Shown: positions 46,267 through 55,636 of the stretch, piece after piece
Position numbering within the stretch: the stretch's first letter is position 1
Layout: every line of letters begins with the position of its first letter
Assembly (NCBI RefSeq): GCF_014655595.1
Contig: NZ_BNBL01000003.1
Location: forward strand, 379,877-443,876
From: Streptomyces griseocarneus
GTDB lineage: Bacteria > Actinomycetota > Actinomycetes > Streptomycetales > Streptomycetaceae
Direction of reading: 5' to 3'
DNA length: 64,000 nucleotides
Made by a program: the position numbers and the translations under genes
The notes under the pieces: generated by a model
What the model was told of the DNA's origin: nothing
The model's input: only the letters and a program-made list of their open reading frames with translations
The model's database searches: none

Positions 46267-46799
46267 GCGGCGACGTTGGCGCGGGTGGCGCAGCGGTCGG
46301 AGCAGTAGCGGCGGGAGCGGTTGGTCGAGGTGTCGAGGTAGGCGTTCCGGCAGGGCGCTGCCTGGCAGATGCCCAGCCGGTCGACGCCCAGCTCGGTGAG
46401 ATGGACGGCCAGGCCCATGCAGGCGGTGGCGGTGTAGGCCGCGGCGGCGCTGGGGGCGTGGTCGGCGATGTGCAGGTGCCACTTGGGGCGGCCGTCCTCG
46501 TCCCGGTACTCGTGGCCCGAGACCTGCGGGCTGACCGGGAACTCCATCAGCAGCGCGTTGAGCAGGTCCACGGCCCGGACCTCCTCGCCCTCGGCGGCCG
46601 CCTCGAACACGGCCCGCAGCCGGGTCCGGACGGCCCGCAGCCGGGTGAGGTCGCCGTCGGTCAGGCGGCGGGCGGACTGGGACTCGGGGCCCACGAGCTC
46701 CCGTACGGCGTCGAGCGAGGTGAGCGCGTCGGCGCCGCGCGCGGGCTCCTCGGTGTTGACCAGCCGCACGGCGAAGTCCGAGTAGGAGGCAAGTTCCAC
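46155..46799 (-). CDS. CGNR zinc-finger (ABATE domain) regulator
   Basis: 214 aa, GTG 46799 behind AAAAGGA; an ATG at 46862 (codon 10 of a longer frame) lies inside an inverted repeat and is less likely. The ABATE domain spans ~5-145 (SYSDFAVRLVNTEEPARG). The C-terminal zinc finger has GICQAAPCRNAYLDTSTN and RRYCSDRCATRANVAAYR, with the CGNR position read as CRNA. These proteins are probable stress-responsive transcription regulators. The charged tail (RTEDRTGRTADAAHD) overlaps sodX tail to tail. Confidence 0.88.
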   Translation of the reverse strand: MELASYSDFAVRLVNTEEPARGADALTSLDAVRELVGPESQSARRLTDGDLTRLRAVRTRLRAVFEAAAEGEEVRAVDLLNALLMEFPVSPQVSGHEYRDEDGRPKWHLHIADHAPSAAAAYTATACMGLAVHLTELGVDRLGICQAAPCRNAYLDTSTNRSRRYCSDRCATRANVAAYRARKRLGNGRSEERTEDRTGRTADAAHDSSAAADR

Positions 46800-46819
46800 G
46801 TCCGGTCCTTTTGTGGCGC

Positions 46820-46862
46820 ATGTCTGTAATGGATGTTCTCCTGCCGAGGGTATTACAGACAT
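46820..46862 (-). promoter_or_regulatory. Perfect inverted repeat upstream of the CGNR gene
   Basis: ATGTCTGTAAT (46820-46830) and its exact complement ATTACAGACAT (46852-46862), arms separated by 21 nt and lying 20-60 nt before the start. Likely operator, possibly for the CGNR protein itself. The AT content stands out in this GC-rich context. Confidence 0.55.
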
Positions 46863-46879
46863 CGGCCGCCCACGCGGAA

Positions 46880-46911
46880 GGGGCGGCACGGGCCGCCGCC
46901 CGTACCGCCCC
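46880..46911 (-). terminator. Hairpin after the amino-acid ABC operon
   Basis: 14-bp stem (GGGGCGGTACGGGC with GCCCGTGCCGCCCC) that pairs fully, with one G-U, only in the minus-strand transcript. It is 29 nt after the stop of the ATPase gene, with a 4-nt loop. Confidence 0.75.
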
Positions 46912-46940
46912 TCGTCTCTGCGTGCCGGCTACAGCACCCG

Positions 46941-47702
46941 CTACAGCACCTTCGAAAGGAAGGACTTGGTGCGCTCGTGCTGCGGGTTCGTCAGCACGTC
47001 ACGCGGGTTGCCGGACTCCACGACGACGCCCTGGTCCATGAAGACGACCGAGTCGCCGACCTCGCGGGCGAAGCCCATCTCGTGCGTGACCACGATCATC
47101 GTCATGCCGTCCTCGGCGAGGCCGCGCATGACGTCGAGGACGTCGCCCACCAGCTCCGGGTCGAGGGCCGAGGTCGGCTCGTCGAAGAGCATCAGCTTCG
47201 GCTCCATCGCCAGCGCCCGCGCGATCGCGACCCGCTGCTGCTGGCCGCCGGAGAGCTGGGTGGGGTAGTTGCCGGCCTTGTCGGCCAGGCCGACGCGGTC
47301 GAGCAGCTTCAGGGCGCGCTCCCGGGCCACGGCCTTGGTCTCGCCCTTGACCTGGATCGGCGCCTCCATGACGTTGGCCAGCGCCGTCATGTGCGGGAAG
47401 AGGTTGAAGCGCTGGAACACCATGCCGATGTCCCGGCGGTTGCGGGCCACCTCGCTGTCCTTGAGCTCGTAGAGCTTGTTGCCCTGCTCGCGGTAGCCGA
47501 CGAGCTGGCCGTCGACGTACAGCTTGCCCGCGTTGACCTGCTCGAGGTGGTTGATGCACCGCAGGAAGGTGGACTTGCCGGACCCGGAGGGACCGATGAG
47601 GCAGAACACCTCGCGCGGGGCGACCTCGAGGTCGATGCCCTTGAGGACCTGGACGGCGCCGTAGGACTTGTGGACGCCCTCGGCCTTCACCATGGCGTTC
47701 AT
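46941..47702 (-). CDS. Polar amino acid ABC transporter ATP-binding protein
   Basis: 253 aa. Walker [11 protein letters not shown]-loop [10 protein letters not shown], signature LSGGQQQR, Walker [13 protein letters not shown] and the switch His in VVTHEMGF are all intact. The size and sequence are those of GlnQ/HisP-type ATPases. Its ATG overlaps the permease stop (ATGA), making it the third gene of the operon SBP-permease-ATPase. It energises uptake of a polar amino acid, most likely glutamate, glutamine or aspartate. Confidence 0.95.
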   Translation of the reverse strand: MNAMVKAEGVHKSYGAVQVLKGIDLEVAPREVFCLIGPSGSGKSTFLRCINHLEQVNAGKLYVDGQLVGYREQGNKLYELKDSEVARNRRDIGMVFQRFNLFPHMTALANVMEAPIQVKGETKAVARERALKLLDRVGLADKAGNYPTQLSGGQQQRVAIARALAMEPKLMLFDEPTSALDPELVGDVLDVMRGLAEDGMTMIVVTHEMGFAREVGDSVVFMDQGVVVESGNPRDVLTNPQHERTKSFLSKVL

Positions 47703-49069
47703 GCGGTGACGCCTCCCTTGGAACGGTTGCTGAAGGAGGACAGGTTCGCCTTGACCTTCTGCCACGGGGTGAGCGGCAGGGTGCGCAGCGAGCCACGGGC
47801 GTAACGCCGCTCCAGGTAGAACTGTCCGACGCTGAAGACGCTGGTGAGGATCAGGTACCAGGTGGCCGCGAGGAAGAGCATCTCCACCGTGGCGCCGGTG
47901 GTCTGGCCGATGTCCGAGGTGGACCGCAGCAGCTCGAGGTACTGGGCGGCGCTCGCCGCCAGCGACGAGGTCTTCAGCATGTTGATGAACTCGTTGCCGG
48001 TCGGCGGCACGATCACGCGCATCGCCTGCGGCAGCACGATCCGGCGCAGCGTCTTGGACTGACTCATGCCGAGCGCGTGGGCGGCCTCGGTCTGGCCCTC
48101 GTCGACCGACTGGATGCCGGCCCGCACGATCTCCGACATGTACGCGGCCTCGTTGAGCCCCAGGCCGAGCAGCGCGGCCATGAAGGGGGTCATGAAGTCG
48201 CTCATCTCGTCCCGGTAGATCGGGCCGAGGTTGATGTACGGGAAGATCAGCGCGAGGTTGAACCACAGCAGCAGCTGGACGTAGACCGGGGTGCCCCGGA
48301 AGAACCAGATGTAGAGCCAGGAGACGGACGACGTCACCGGATTCTTCGACAGCCGCATGACGGCCAGCAGGATGCCGAGCACCAGGCCCAGCACCATGGA
48401 GAGCACCGAGATCAGGACCGTCTTGCCCAGGCCCGAGAGGACCGTGGAGTCGAAGAGGTAGTCCGGGATGGCGCTGTAGTGGACGTTCGCGGAGGCGAAG
48501 GCGTTGACCAGCAGGGCCAGCAGGGCGAGCACCAGGACGGCCGAGATCCACCGGCCGTAGTGCCGGACCGGGATGGCCTTGATCGCCTCGGGGAGGGTCG
48601 CGGTGGCCGTGGCGCCGGCGACGTCCTTCTTGGCGAGGTCCGCCTTGGCGGGCTTGCCGCCCGCGTCGGGCTTGTCACCCTTGGGGGCCGCGGAGCCCTT
48701 GTCACCCTTGGGAGCCTTGGAGTCCTTGGGCTCCTTGGGGTCCTCCGGGGCCTTGTCGCCCTTGGGGTCCTTGTCGCCCTCGGTTTCCGGGGCGGGGTCG
48801 GCCTTGGCGGGCTCTTCGGCCTTGGCCGGCTCGGCCTGCTCGTCGGAGGCGGGCTCGTCGGAGGCGGGCTCGTCGGAGGCGGGCTCGGCCTTGTCGGAGG
48901 CGGCCGGCTTCTCGGCCGCCTCCTTCTCAGCGGCGGCCTTCTCAGCAGGCGCCTTCTCAGCGGCGGCCTTGTCGGCGGCCGCCTTCTCGGCAGGCGCCTT
49001 CCCGGTTTCCGGCGTCTCGGGCTCGGATCCCGTCGTCCCGGGCTCCGGCTTGTCGGGGGAGTCAGTCAC
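47699..49069 (-). CDS. Polar amino acid ABC transporter permease with disordered N-terminal extension
   Basis: 456 aa, GTG start, AAAGG upstream. Residues ~1-160 are an Ala/Glu/Lys/Pro/Asp-rich disordered extension with repeated EPASD and AAEK units. The usual ~290-aa HisM/GlnP-type permease follows, with helices near 175-190, 215-245 and 265-285 and the EAA loop ([21 protein letters not shown]). Most homologues lack or have a much shorter N-terminus. The extension would be cytoplasmic, ahead of the first helix. A single permease gene suggests a homodimer. Confidence 0.93.
   Translation of the reverse strand: MTDSPDKPEPGTTGSEPETPETGKAPAEKAAADKAAAEKAPAEKAAAEKEAAEKPAASDKAEPASDEPASDEPASDEQAEPAKAEEPAKADPAPETEGDKDPKGDKAPEDPKEPKDSKAPKGDKGSAAPKGDKPDAGGKPAKADLAKKDVAGATATATLPEAIKAIPVRHYGRWISAVLVLALLALLVNAFASANVHYSAIPDYLFDSTVLSGLGKTVLISVLSMVLGLVLGILLAVMRLSKNPVTSSVSWLYIWFFRGTPVYVQLLLWFNLALIFPYINLGPIYRDEMSDFMTPFMAALLGLGLNEAAYMSEIVRAGIQSVDEGQTEAAHALGMSQSKTLRRIVLPQAMRVIVPPTGNEFINMLKTSSLAASAAQYLELLRSTSDIGQTTGATVEMLFLAATWYLILTSVFSVGQFYLERRYARGSLRTLPLTPWQKVKANLSSFSNRSKGGVTA
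48841..48885 (-). repeat. 15-bp tandem repeat in the permease extension
   Basis: Three exact copies of CGTCGGAGGCGGGCT, in frame, encoding the pentapeptide Ser-Asp-Glu-Pro-Ala on the minus strand. Looser KAAAEK-coding repeats continue to ~49000. Confidence 0.9.
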
Positions 49070-49111
49070 GGATGATGCCTTTCAGCGTTGCCGTACGAGG
49101 TCGGGGAGGGG

Positions 49112-50080
49112 TCAGGAACCGCCGTTGATCTTGGCTTCCTTGATGGCGCCCGCGTCGACGCCCCAGGTCTTGATGACCTTCTCGTACGCACCGTTCTTGA
49201 TGATCGCTTCGAGCGCCTCCCGGAGGGCGTCCCGCAGCTGGGAGTTCTGCTTCGCGACGGCGATGCCGTACGGAGCGGCCTCCACCTGGTCGCCGACCAG
49301 CTCGAAGTCGTTGCCGCCGCCCGAGGTCTTCACCGCGAAGGCGGCGACGGGGAAGTCGCTGGAGACGGCGTCGACGCCGCCGGCCTTCAGGCGGGTCTGC
49401 GCCTCGAGGTCGGTGTCGAACGCCTCCATCTCGATGGCGTCCTTGTCGTCCTTCTCGCACTTCTCCGACTCGGACTTGGCCAGGTCGTGCGAGACGGTGC
49501 CGCGCTGCACTCCGATCTTCTTGCCGCACAGGTCGGACCAGCCGCCGATGCCCTTGGTCTCGCCCTTCTTGGTGTAGAGCGAGACACCGGCGTTGAAGTA
49601 GTCGACGAAGTCGACGCCCTCGGCAACCTTCTTCTTGGTCTTGGGGTCGATTCCCTCCTGGCGGTCCTTGGTGTCGGTCATCGCGGACATCGCGATGTCG
49701 TAACGCTTGGATCGCAGACCGGTCAGCAGGGCGTCGAAGGTGCCGTTCTCGAACTGCACCTTCACCCCGAGCTCCTTGCCCAGGGCGGCGGCGATGTCGG
49801 GGTCGATGCCCACGACCTTGCCGTTCTTCTTGAATTCGACGGGCGGGTAGGCGATGTCGGAGCCCACCTTGATCACTCCGGCGTCCTGGATCTTCTTCGG
49901 CAGCTTGCCGAAGAGGGGGGCGTTGGAGTTGGCGGAGGTCCCGGCGCCGTTGCCGGTGGTCGTCTTGTCACGCTGGTCGCCACAGCCGGTCAGCAGCAGG
50001 GTGCCGGCGACCGCGATCGCGCCGACGGCGGCCAAACGACTCCTGGCAGCTGCCGGGCGGGGGGTGGTGCTTGCGGTCAT
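49112..50080 (-). CDS. Polar amino acid ABC transporter substrate-binding lipoprotein
   Basis: 322 aa. ATG 50080 follows AGGAGG and is chosen over longer frames because it gives a proper lipoprotein signal with lipobox LLLTGC (Cys at residue 33). The SBP_bac_3 fold is seen in VIKVGSDIAYPPVEF, GIDPDIAAALGKELG, YDIAMSAMTDTKDRQ and GKKIGVQRGTVSHDL. It captures a polar amino acid outside the membrane and delivers it to the permease encoded 42 nt downstream. Confidence 0.95.
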   Translation of the reverse strand: MTASTTPRPAAARSRLAAVGAIAVAGTLLLTGCGDQRDKTTTGNGAGTSANSNAPLFGKLPKKIQDAGVIKVGSDIAYPPVEFKKNGKVVGIDPDIAAALGKELGVKVQFENGTFDALLTGLRSKRYDIAMSAMTDTKDRQEGIDPKTKKKVAEGVDFVDYFNAGVSLYTKKGETKGIGGWSDLCGKKIGVQRGTVSHDLAKSESEKCEKDDKDAIEMEAFDTDLEAQTRLKAGGVDAVSSDFPVAAFAVKTSGGGNDFELVGDQVEAAPYGIAVAKQNSQLRDALREALEAIIKNGAYEKVIKTWGVDAGAIKEAKINGGS

Positions 50081-50655
50081 TGCTCGTTCCTCCTGCGGTA
50101 GAGGGGGTATCCGACTGGTCACTCGGCAATCACGCAAAAACACGGCCGATCTCGCAGCACACTTCTTCGTGCGCCGCGACCTCGTGCGGTCTGCGCATCT
50201 TGCCATCCGGACTGCCCCATTCGGGGGGCCAGCGATGTCAAAATCGGATAACGGGTGATCGCCAAGTGGTACCGGACGGTTCACACCCGTTTGAGCCCCG
50301 ATATCCGTTCTGATCGGCTTCCGGGCGCGAGACCCACATCACGCCCGCTCTGTCTCACTGTGTGGACACCTCGGCCCGTCGAATCCAGTTCACACGTTTC
50401 CGGCCGGATCGCACAGCCCCGTCGGCGCTCACCGGGCCGGAACTCACTCGTCGGCCGTAGCGCTCTTCCGGTAGAAAGACCAGTTACACCCCTCACCCGG
50501 GGCTCAGGGCGCGTGTGTGCGGCGCGCCCGATGTCCGCAGCGCTTCCGTCGCACGGTGGTCATCCGCCGTCCGGTCCGCGGGCAGGTGCCCGACCCGCTC
50601 CGCAAACCAAGGGGCGGTTACCCTCGATGGCAATCTGACAAAGGGGTCAAGAAAA
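50081..50655. other. 575-nt divergent intergenic region
   Basis: Separates the ABC operon (minus) from the malic enzyme gene (plus) and must hold both promoters. Several stretches are less GC-rich than the coding regions (around 50130-50175 and 50470-50490). I found no convincing -10/-35 pair, inverted repeat, ORF with a good ribosome site, or RNA structure, though a long 5' leader for either gene is possible. Confidence 0.5.
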
Positions 50656-51870
50656 GTGGCAGCGGAGATCGTGAATCCTCGCAGCGCCGGCGGCCCGGAC
50701 GGGGGAGCTCAGGGTGAGCTCACCGATCCGGCCTTCGCGCTGCACCAAGGCGGCAAGATGGCGGTCCAGGCGACCGTCCCCGTGCGCGACAGGGACGACC
50801 TGTCCCTCGCGTACACGCCGGGGGTCGCCAAGGTGTGCAGCGCCATCGCCGAACAACCGGAACTCGTCCACGACTACACCTGGAAGTCCCAGGTCGTCGC
50901 GGTCGTGACGGACGGCAGCGCGGTACTCGGCCTCGGCGACATCGGTCCCGAGGCCTCCCTGCCCGTGATGGAGGGCAAGGCCATCCTGTTCAAGCAGTTC
51001 GGCGGCGTGGACGCGGTGCCGATCGCGCTGGACTGCCGGGGCGTCGACGAGATCGTCGAGACCGTCGCCCGGCTCGCGCCGTCCTTCGGCGGCATCAACC
51101 TGGAGGACATCTCCGCTCCCCGCTGCTTCGAGGTCGAGCGCAAGCTCCAGGAGCGCGTGGACATCCCCGTCTTCCACGACGACCAGCACGGCACCGCCGT
51201 CGTCACCCTCGCCGCGCTGCGCAACGCCGCGCGCCTGACCGGTCGTACGCTCGGCGAGCTGCGCGCCGTGATCTCGGGTGCGGGCGCCGCCGGCGTCGCC
51301 ATCGCCCGGATCCTGGTCGAGGCCGGCATCGGCGACGTGGCCGTGTGCGACCGCAAGGGCATCGTCTCCCGGGACCGCACGGACCTCACCGACGTCAAGC
51401 GCGAGCTCGCCGGGTTCACCAACACGGCCGGCCTGTCCGGCCCGTTGGAGACCGCCCTGGACGGCGCCGACGTCTTCATCGGCGTCTCCGGCGGCACGGT
51501 CGCCGAGGCGGCGGTCGCCAAGATGGCGAAGAACGCGCTGATCTTCGCGATGGCCAACCCGAACCCGGAGATCCACCCGGACGTCGCCCACAAGTACGCG
51601 GCCGTCGTGGCCACGGGCCGCAGCGACTTCCCCAACCAGATCAACAACGTGCTCGCCTTCCCCGGCATCTTCGCCGGCGCCCTGCAGGTGCGGGCCTCGC
51701 GCGTCACGGAGGGCATGAAGCTCGCCGCGGCCGAGGCGCTCGCCGCGGTGGTGGCGGACGAGCTGAGCGCGGAGTGCGTGATCCCCTCGCCGTTCGACGA
51801 GCGGGTCGCCCCGGCGGTGACCGCCGCGGTGGCCGCGGCTGCGCGCGCCGAGGGCGTGGCGCGGCGCTAG
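50656..51870 (+). CDS. NAD(P)-dependent malic enzyme
   Basis: 404 aa, GTG at 50656 with AAAGGGG 10 nt upstream. This is the short bacterial form without a phosphotransacetylase domain. The N-terminal part has [12 protein letters not shown] (catalytic Tyr) and [16 protein letters not shown] (catalytic Lys), then metal ligands in NLEDI and [11 protein letters not shown]. The Rossmann domain has [13 protein letters not shown]. It decarboxylates malate to pyruvate, with NADP the likely coenzyme as for the S. coelicolor homologue at this location. A strong terminator follows. Confidence 0.95.
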   Translation: MAAEIVNPRSAGGPDGGAQGELTDPAFALHQGGKMAVQATVPVRDRDDLSLAYTPGVAKVCSAIAEQPELVHDYTWKSQVVAVVTDGSAVLGLGDIGPEASLPVMEGKAILFKQFGGVDAVPIALDCRGVDEIVETVARLAPSFGGINLEDISAPRCFEVERKLQERVDIPVFHDDQHGTAVVTLAALRNAARLTGRTLGELRAVISGAGAAGVAIARILVEAGIGDVAVCDRKGIVSRDRTDLTDVKRELAGFTNTAGLSGPLETALDGADVFIGVSGGTVAEAAVAKMAKNALIFAMANPNPEIHPDVAHKYAAVVATGRSDFPNQINNVLAFPGIFAGALQVRASRVTEGMKLAAAEALAAVVADELSAECVIPSPFDERVAPAVTAAVAAAARAEGVARR

Positions 51871-51919
51871 TGCGACACCGCTGACGCGGAAGCACGCAGC
51901 AGTACGCGGAAGCACGCAG

Positions 51920-51956
51920 AAGGCCGGCCCGGACGTCGACAGTCCGGGCCGGCCTT
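51920..51956 (+). terminator. Strong hairpin after the malic enzyme gene
   Basis: Perfect 15-bp stem (AAGGCCGGCCCGGAC and complement) with a 7-nt loop, 50 nt past the stop. Confidence 0.9.
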
Positions 51957-52057
51957 CCGCCGTCCGGGGGCCTCGGTGGCCTCGGGCCGGACGGACGCGG
52001 CGCGTGTCACATCGCCGCGTGGTTCCGCCGCGCGCACCCCGGCACTAGGTTCGGCAC

Positions 52058-53020
52058 ATGTTCGCCGCCTACGCCGCACGCATCGACCGTGACCAGCCGC
52101 TGAACGGCCTCGAGTTGGGGGAGCGCCCCGAGCCGGAGGCGCGCCCCGGCTGGAGGACCGTGCACGTCAGGGCCGCCTCCCTCAACCACCACGACCTGTG
52201 GTCGCTGCGCGGCGTCGGGCTGGGCGAGGAGTCGCTGCCGATGATCCTGGGCTGTGACGCCGCCGGCGTCGACGAGGACGGCAACGAGGTCGTCCTCCAC
52301 TCGGTCATCGGCCAGACCGGCCACGGCGTGGGCCCCGACGAGCCCCGCTCGATCCTCACCGAGCGGTACCAGGGCACCTTCGCCGAACGCGTCGCGGTCC
52401 CGGCCTGGAACGTCCTGCCCAAGCCGAAGGAGCTGTCCTTCGAGGAGGCCGCCTGCCTGCCCACGGCCTGGCTGACCGCGTACCGGATGCTGTTCACCAA
52501 GGCGGGCGTGCGGCCCGGTCAGAGCGTCCTGGTCCAGGGGGCCGGCGGCGGGGTGGCCACGGCGGCGATCGTGCTGGCCGCCGCGGCCGGGCTGCGGGTC
52601 TTCGCGACCAGCCGTGACGAGGCCAAGCGCAAGCGCGCGGTGGAGCTGGGGGCCGGGGCGGCGTTCGAGCCGGGGGCGCGCCTGCCGCACCGCGTGGACG
52701 CGGTCCTCGAGACCGTGGGCGCGGCCACGTGGTCGCACTCGGTCAAGTCCCTCAAGCCCGGCGGCACCCTGGTGATCTCCGGCGCGACCAGCGGCGACAG
52801 GCCGCCGGCGGCCGAGCTGACCCGCATCTTCTTCCTGGAGCTGAACGTCGTCGGCGCGACCATGGGCACCAAGGACGAACTCGCCGACCTGCTGAACTTC
52901 TGCGTGACGACGGGCGTCCGGCCCGTGATCGACACGGTGCTGCCCCTGGACCGGGCGCGTGAGGGCTTCGAAAAGATGTCCAGCGGCGACCTGTTCGGCA
53001 AAGTGGTGCTGACGGTATGA
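52058..53020 (+). CDS. MDR-superfamily zinc-type alcohol dehydrogenase-like oxidoreductase
   Basis: 320 aa, ATG. The N-terminal GroES-like domain has ASLNHHDLWSLRG and LGCDAAGVDEDG. The Rossmann domain has VLVQGAGGGVATAAI (glycine-rich loop) and FATSRDEAKRKRAVELGA. The Cys ligands of the structural zinc are absent, as is common in quinone-oxidoreductase-like members. It reduces or oxidises an unknown carbonyl or alkene with NAD(P)H. The neighbouring malic enzyme and ABC genes suggest core metabolism, but no pathway link is visible. Confidence 0.92.
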   Translation: MFAAYAARIDRDQPLNGLELGERPEPEARPGWRTVHVRAASLNHHDLWSLRGVGLGEESLPMILGCDAAGVDEDGNEVVLHSVIGQTGHGVGPDEPRSILTERYQGTFAERVAVPAWNVLPKPKELSFEEAACLPTAWLTAYRMLFTKAGVRPGQSVLVQGAGGGVATAAIVLAAAAGLRVFATSRDEAKRKRAVELGAGAAFEPGARLPHRVDAVLETVGAATWSHSVKSLKPGGTLVISGATSGDRPPAAELTRIFFLELNVVGATMGTKDELADLLNFCVTTGVRPVIDTVLPLDRAREGFEKMSSGDLFGKVVLTV

Positions 53021-53027
53021 ACGACGG

Positions 53028-54437
53028 ATGCCGAAGAGACGCTTGCGCACGGCGGCGTTCCTCGCCGTAACCGCTGTCCTGGCCCTGCTCGTTCCCGCGA
53101 CCGGGGCCACTGCCCGTACTACGGAAGACGGCATCCCCCGCCTCACCGACGACCACGGCCGCGTCCTGACCCTGCGCGGCTGGAACCTCGCGGACAAGGA
53201 CCACCGCGGCGAGCGGGCCCTGGAGAACATCACCGAGCGGTCCCTGCGCGACATGGCCGCGCGGGGCTTCGACTTCGCACGGCTCGCGGTGTTCTGGGAC
53301 GATCTGGAGCCGCGGCGCGGGCAGTACAGCGAGCGCTACCTCCGCAAGATCGAACGGATCCTGGACTGGGCGCACACCCACCGCGTCCGCGTCGTCATCG
53401 ACGCCCACCAGGACGTCTACGGTCCCGCCTTCGGCGGCCACCGCGGCATCCCCGAGTGGGCCACGCGCACGGACGGGCTGTCCTACCGGCCGCACCCGGA
53501 CGACTGGTTCGCCGAGTACTTCGAGCCCGCCGTGCAGGCCGCGTTCGAGCACCTCTACGAGGACCCCGACCTGCGCCGGGCGCAGACGCGCATGTGGCGC
53601 ACGCTGGCCGCCCGGTTCGCCGGCCACCCGGCCGTGTTCGGCTACGACCTGATCAACGAGCCGATGGGGCGCATGCGCCCCGGCGAGGACCTCTTCGACG
53701 CCGCCCGCCGCATCGAGGCCACCCAGGTCACTCCGATGTACAACCGCATCGCCGACGCGATCCGCCAGGTCGACCGGAAGCACTGGCTGTTCGTCGAGCC
53801 CACCCCGGCCGCGGGCGAGGGCAAGCGCACGGGCCTGGGCCGGGTGGACGATGCGAAGGTGGTCTACGCGCCGCACTTCTACAACGCGGTCATGGAGGCG
53901 GGCGGGGACTACGACCCCGCCTCCGGCTGGCTGGAGGCCTACGAGCGCGAGATCGTGCGCTATCCGAGGGAGCACCGGGTGCCGGTCGTCGTGGGCGAGT
54001 GGGGCCCGCGCGACAGCTCGCTGCCGAACATGGGCCGGTTCTACGAGGAGGCCGTCGCCTCCATCGGGCGGTACGCGTCGGGGTGGGCGAGCTGGGAGTG
54101 GTGCTACGGGGGAGGCTACTGCGCGCTCGCGGCGGACGGGCGCTTCCAGCCCAACAAGGAGCGCACGGTGAGGCCGTACGCCCCCGCCGTGGCCGGCACG
54201 CCGCGCACCGAGGCGTATGACCAGGGCACCCGCGCCTACCGGCTGACCTACGCGCCCCACCCGTCGGGCGTCACGGAGCTGTCCCTGCCGCCGGCACCGC
54301 GCGGCTGGCGCGTCGCGGTCGGCGGTCCGGCGTGGACGGCGACCGGGACCGTACCGCCCGGCGAGCGCGGCACGGTGTACGTCCGCGCCACGCAGCGGGC
54401 CGGAGCACCGGTGACGGTGACGGCCACGGCGAAGTGA
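53028..54437 (+). CDS. Secreted GH5-family glycosidase (endoglycoceramidase-like)
   Basis: 469 aa with a signal peptide (residues 1-29, cleaved after ATA). The (beta/alpha)8 barrel has acid/base E211 in DLINEPMG and nucleophile E324 in VVVGEWG, with a conserved LRGWNLADKDH start and HQDVYGPAFGG. These features are those of the endoglycoceramidase-type GH5 group, which cuts glycans from glycolipids or related glycosides. The C-terminal ~75 residues form a beta-sandwich-like domain. It starts only 7 nt after the oxidoreductase stop, so transcription is shared, but its ribosome site is weak. Confidence 0.9.
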   Translation: MPKRRLRTAAFLAVTAVLALLVPATGATARTTEDGIPRLTDDHGRVLTLRGWNLADKDHRGERALENITERSLRDMAARGFDFARLAVFWDDLEPRRGQYSERYLRKIERILDWAHTHRVRVVIDAHQDVYGPAFGGHRGIPEWATRTDGLSYRPHPDDWFAEYFEPAVQAAFEHLYEDPDLRRAQTRMWRTLAARFAGHPAVFGYDLINEPMGRMRPGEDLFDAARRIEATQVTPMYNRIADAIRQVDRKHWLFVEPTPAAGEGKRTGLGRVDDAKVVYAPHFYNAVMEAGGDYDPASGWLEAYEREIVRYPREHRVPVVVGEWGPRDSSLPNMGRFYEEAVASIGRYASGWASWEWCYGGGYCALAADGRFQPNKERTVRPYAPAVAGTPRTEAYDQGTRAYRLTYAPHPSGVTELSLPPAPRGWRVAVGGPAWTATGTVPPGERGTVYVRATQRAGAPVTVTATAK

Positions 54438-54445
54438 GCACAGGC

Positions 54446-54473
54446 CCGGGCGGGGAGAAGGTCCGCCGCCCGG
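54446..54473 (+). terminator. Possible weak hairpin after the GH5 gene
   Basis: 8-bp stem (CCGGGCGG / CCGCCCGG) with a 12-nt loop, 9 nt past the stop. Confidence 0.35.
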
Positions 54474-54518
54474 CCACCCCCGCGTAACCGGCGCGTCCCC
54501 GGCCGGTCACCACCGGCC

Positions 54519-55190
54519 ATGAGCATGCCAGCCATGACCGATTCGATCATGGGCCGTCGCGCCGCCGCGGCCGTCGTGGCCACCGCCTCCCTGGCCATGG
54601 TGGCCGCCGCCACCCCCTCCGCGGACGCCGCGACGCCGCACCCGGCCCAGGAGTCGCGAACGGCCCGGGCGACGAGCGGCACGGCCGGCCTCAAGGGCGT
54701 CGACTACGCCACCTGGCTGCGCGACGTCCAGGCCGTCGTCGACCAGGCGACCCCGTACGTCACCGCGCGCACCGCCGAGGCCGGGACGCGGAAGCAGGCC
54801 ATCGTCCTCGACATCGACAACAGCTCGCTCGAGACGGACTTCCACTGGACCACGTTCCCCACCCCGGCGATCAAGCCGGTCCTGGAGCTCACCCGGTACG
54901 CGCACTCCCGCGGTGCCGCGGTCTTCTTCGTCACCGCCCGCCCCGGCATCCTGGACTCCGTGACGGACTGGAACCTGCGGCAGGTGGGCTACCCCGTCAG
55001 CGGCCTGTACGTGCGCCACCTCCCCGACCTCTTCCAGGGCGTGAGCACGTACAAGACCGCCAAGCGGGCGGAGATCGAGGCGAAGGGCTACACGATCATC
55101 GCCAACATAGGGAACAACTCCACCGACCTCGTGGGCGGCCACGCGGAGCGGACCTTCAAGCTGCCGGACTACGACGGAAAGCTCTCGTAG
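54519..55190 (+). CDS. Secreted HAD-family acid phosphatase (class B/C-like)
   Basis: 223 aa if started at ATG 54519; ATG 54534 is equally possible and neither has a clear ribosome site. A signal peptide ends near ADA (~38). The HAD catalytic motif LDIDNSSLET (nucleophile D and acid/base D) is followed by motif II FFVTARPG, then a Lys-containing region KTAKRAEIEAKG and IIANIGNNSTDL. This is the plant-type/class B acid phosphatase family, which releases phosphate from organic phosphates outside the cell. It is transcribed after the GH5 gene. Confidence 0.9.
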   Translation: MSMPAMTDSIMGRRAAAAVVATASLAMVAAATPSADAATPHPAQESRTARATSGTAGLKGVDYATWLRDVQAVVDQATPYVTARTAEAGTRKQAIVLDIDNSSLETDFHWTTFPTPAIKPVLELTRYAHSRGAAVFFVTARPGILDSVTDWNLRQVGYPVSGLYVRHLPDLFQGVSTYKTAKRAEIEAKGYTIIANIGNNSTDLVGGHAERTFKLPDYDGKLS

Positions 55191-55230
55191 GCCCCCTGCC
55201 CGTGGGCCCCTGCCGCGCGGCCCCGGGCGG

Positions 55231-55494
55231 TCAGTGCCGCGTCTTGAACCGCTCGAGCGCGGCGATGCCCAGCGCCGCCAGCCCGATCTGGATGAGCCAC
55301 TGGATCCAGTCGACGCCCTTGGTGTGGTCCACGTGCAGCGCGTGGGCGATGAGCGCGCCGATGAAGGCCGCCGCGATGCCCACGCCGATGGTCGCCAGCA
55401 CCCCGATGTGCTGGCGGCCCGGAACGAGCAGCCGGCCCAGCAGGCCGATGATCGCGCCGATCACGATCGCACTGATAATTCCTGAGATACCCAT
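55231..55494 (-). CDS. GlsB/YeaQ/YmgE-family membrane protein
   Basis: 87 aa, ATG 55494 directly behind GGGGGAGGG. Three hydrophobic helices: ISGIISAIVIGAIIGLLG, IGVLATIGVGIAAAFIGAL and WLIQIGLAALGIAAL. The family is called transglycosylase-associated protein, but its function is unknown and a link to general stress is suspected. A single-gene unit convergent with the phosphatase gene. Confidence 0.9.
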   Translation of the reverse strand: MGISGIISAIVIGAIIGLLGRLLVPGRQHIGVLATIGVGIAAAFIGALIAHALHVDHTKGVDWIQWLIQIGLAALGIAALERFKTRH

Positions 55495-55636
55495 GCCCTC
55501 CCCCTTGCGACCGATTCCTGCCGATACATCTGCCCATCCCACGGCGCGGGCATGTCAGGCCACCCGGCCCGGCCGGGGTGCCTAGACTGGGGCCTTCCCG
55601 GGCGTAGGGACGCCCGCTGGGGACGGGAGAGCGACA

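Noticed and set aside
46800..46862. Upstream ATG start for the CGNR gene at 46862
   Set aside because: It lies in the right arm of the inverted repeat and adds residues unlike the family start; GTG 46799 has AAAAGGA and begins with the conserved ELASYSDF.
51884..51919. Two copies of a 16-bp direct repeat (ACGCGGAAGCACGCAG) after the malic enzyme gene
   Set aside because: Only two copies 20 bp apart, with no associated genes or mobile-element features; probably slippage.
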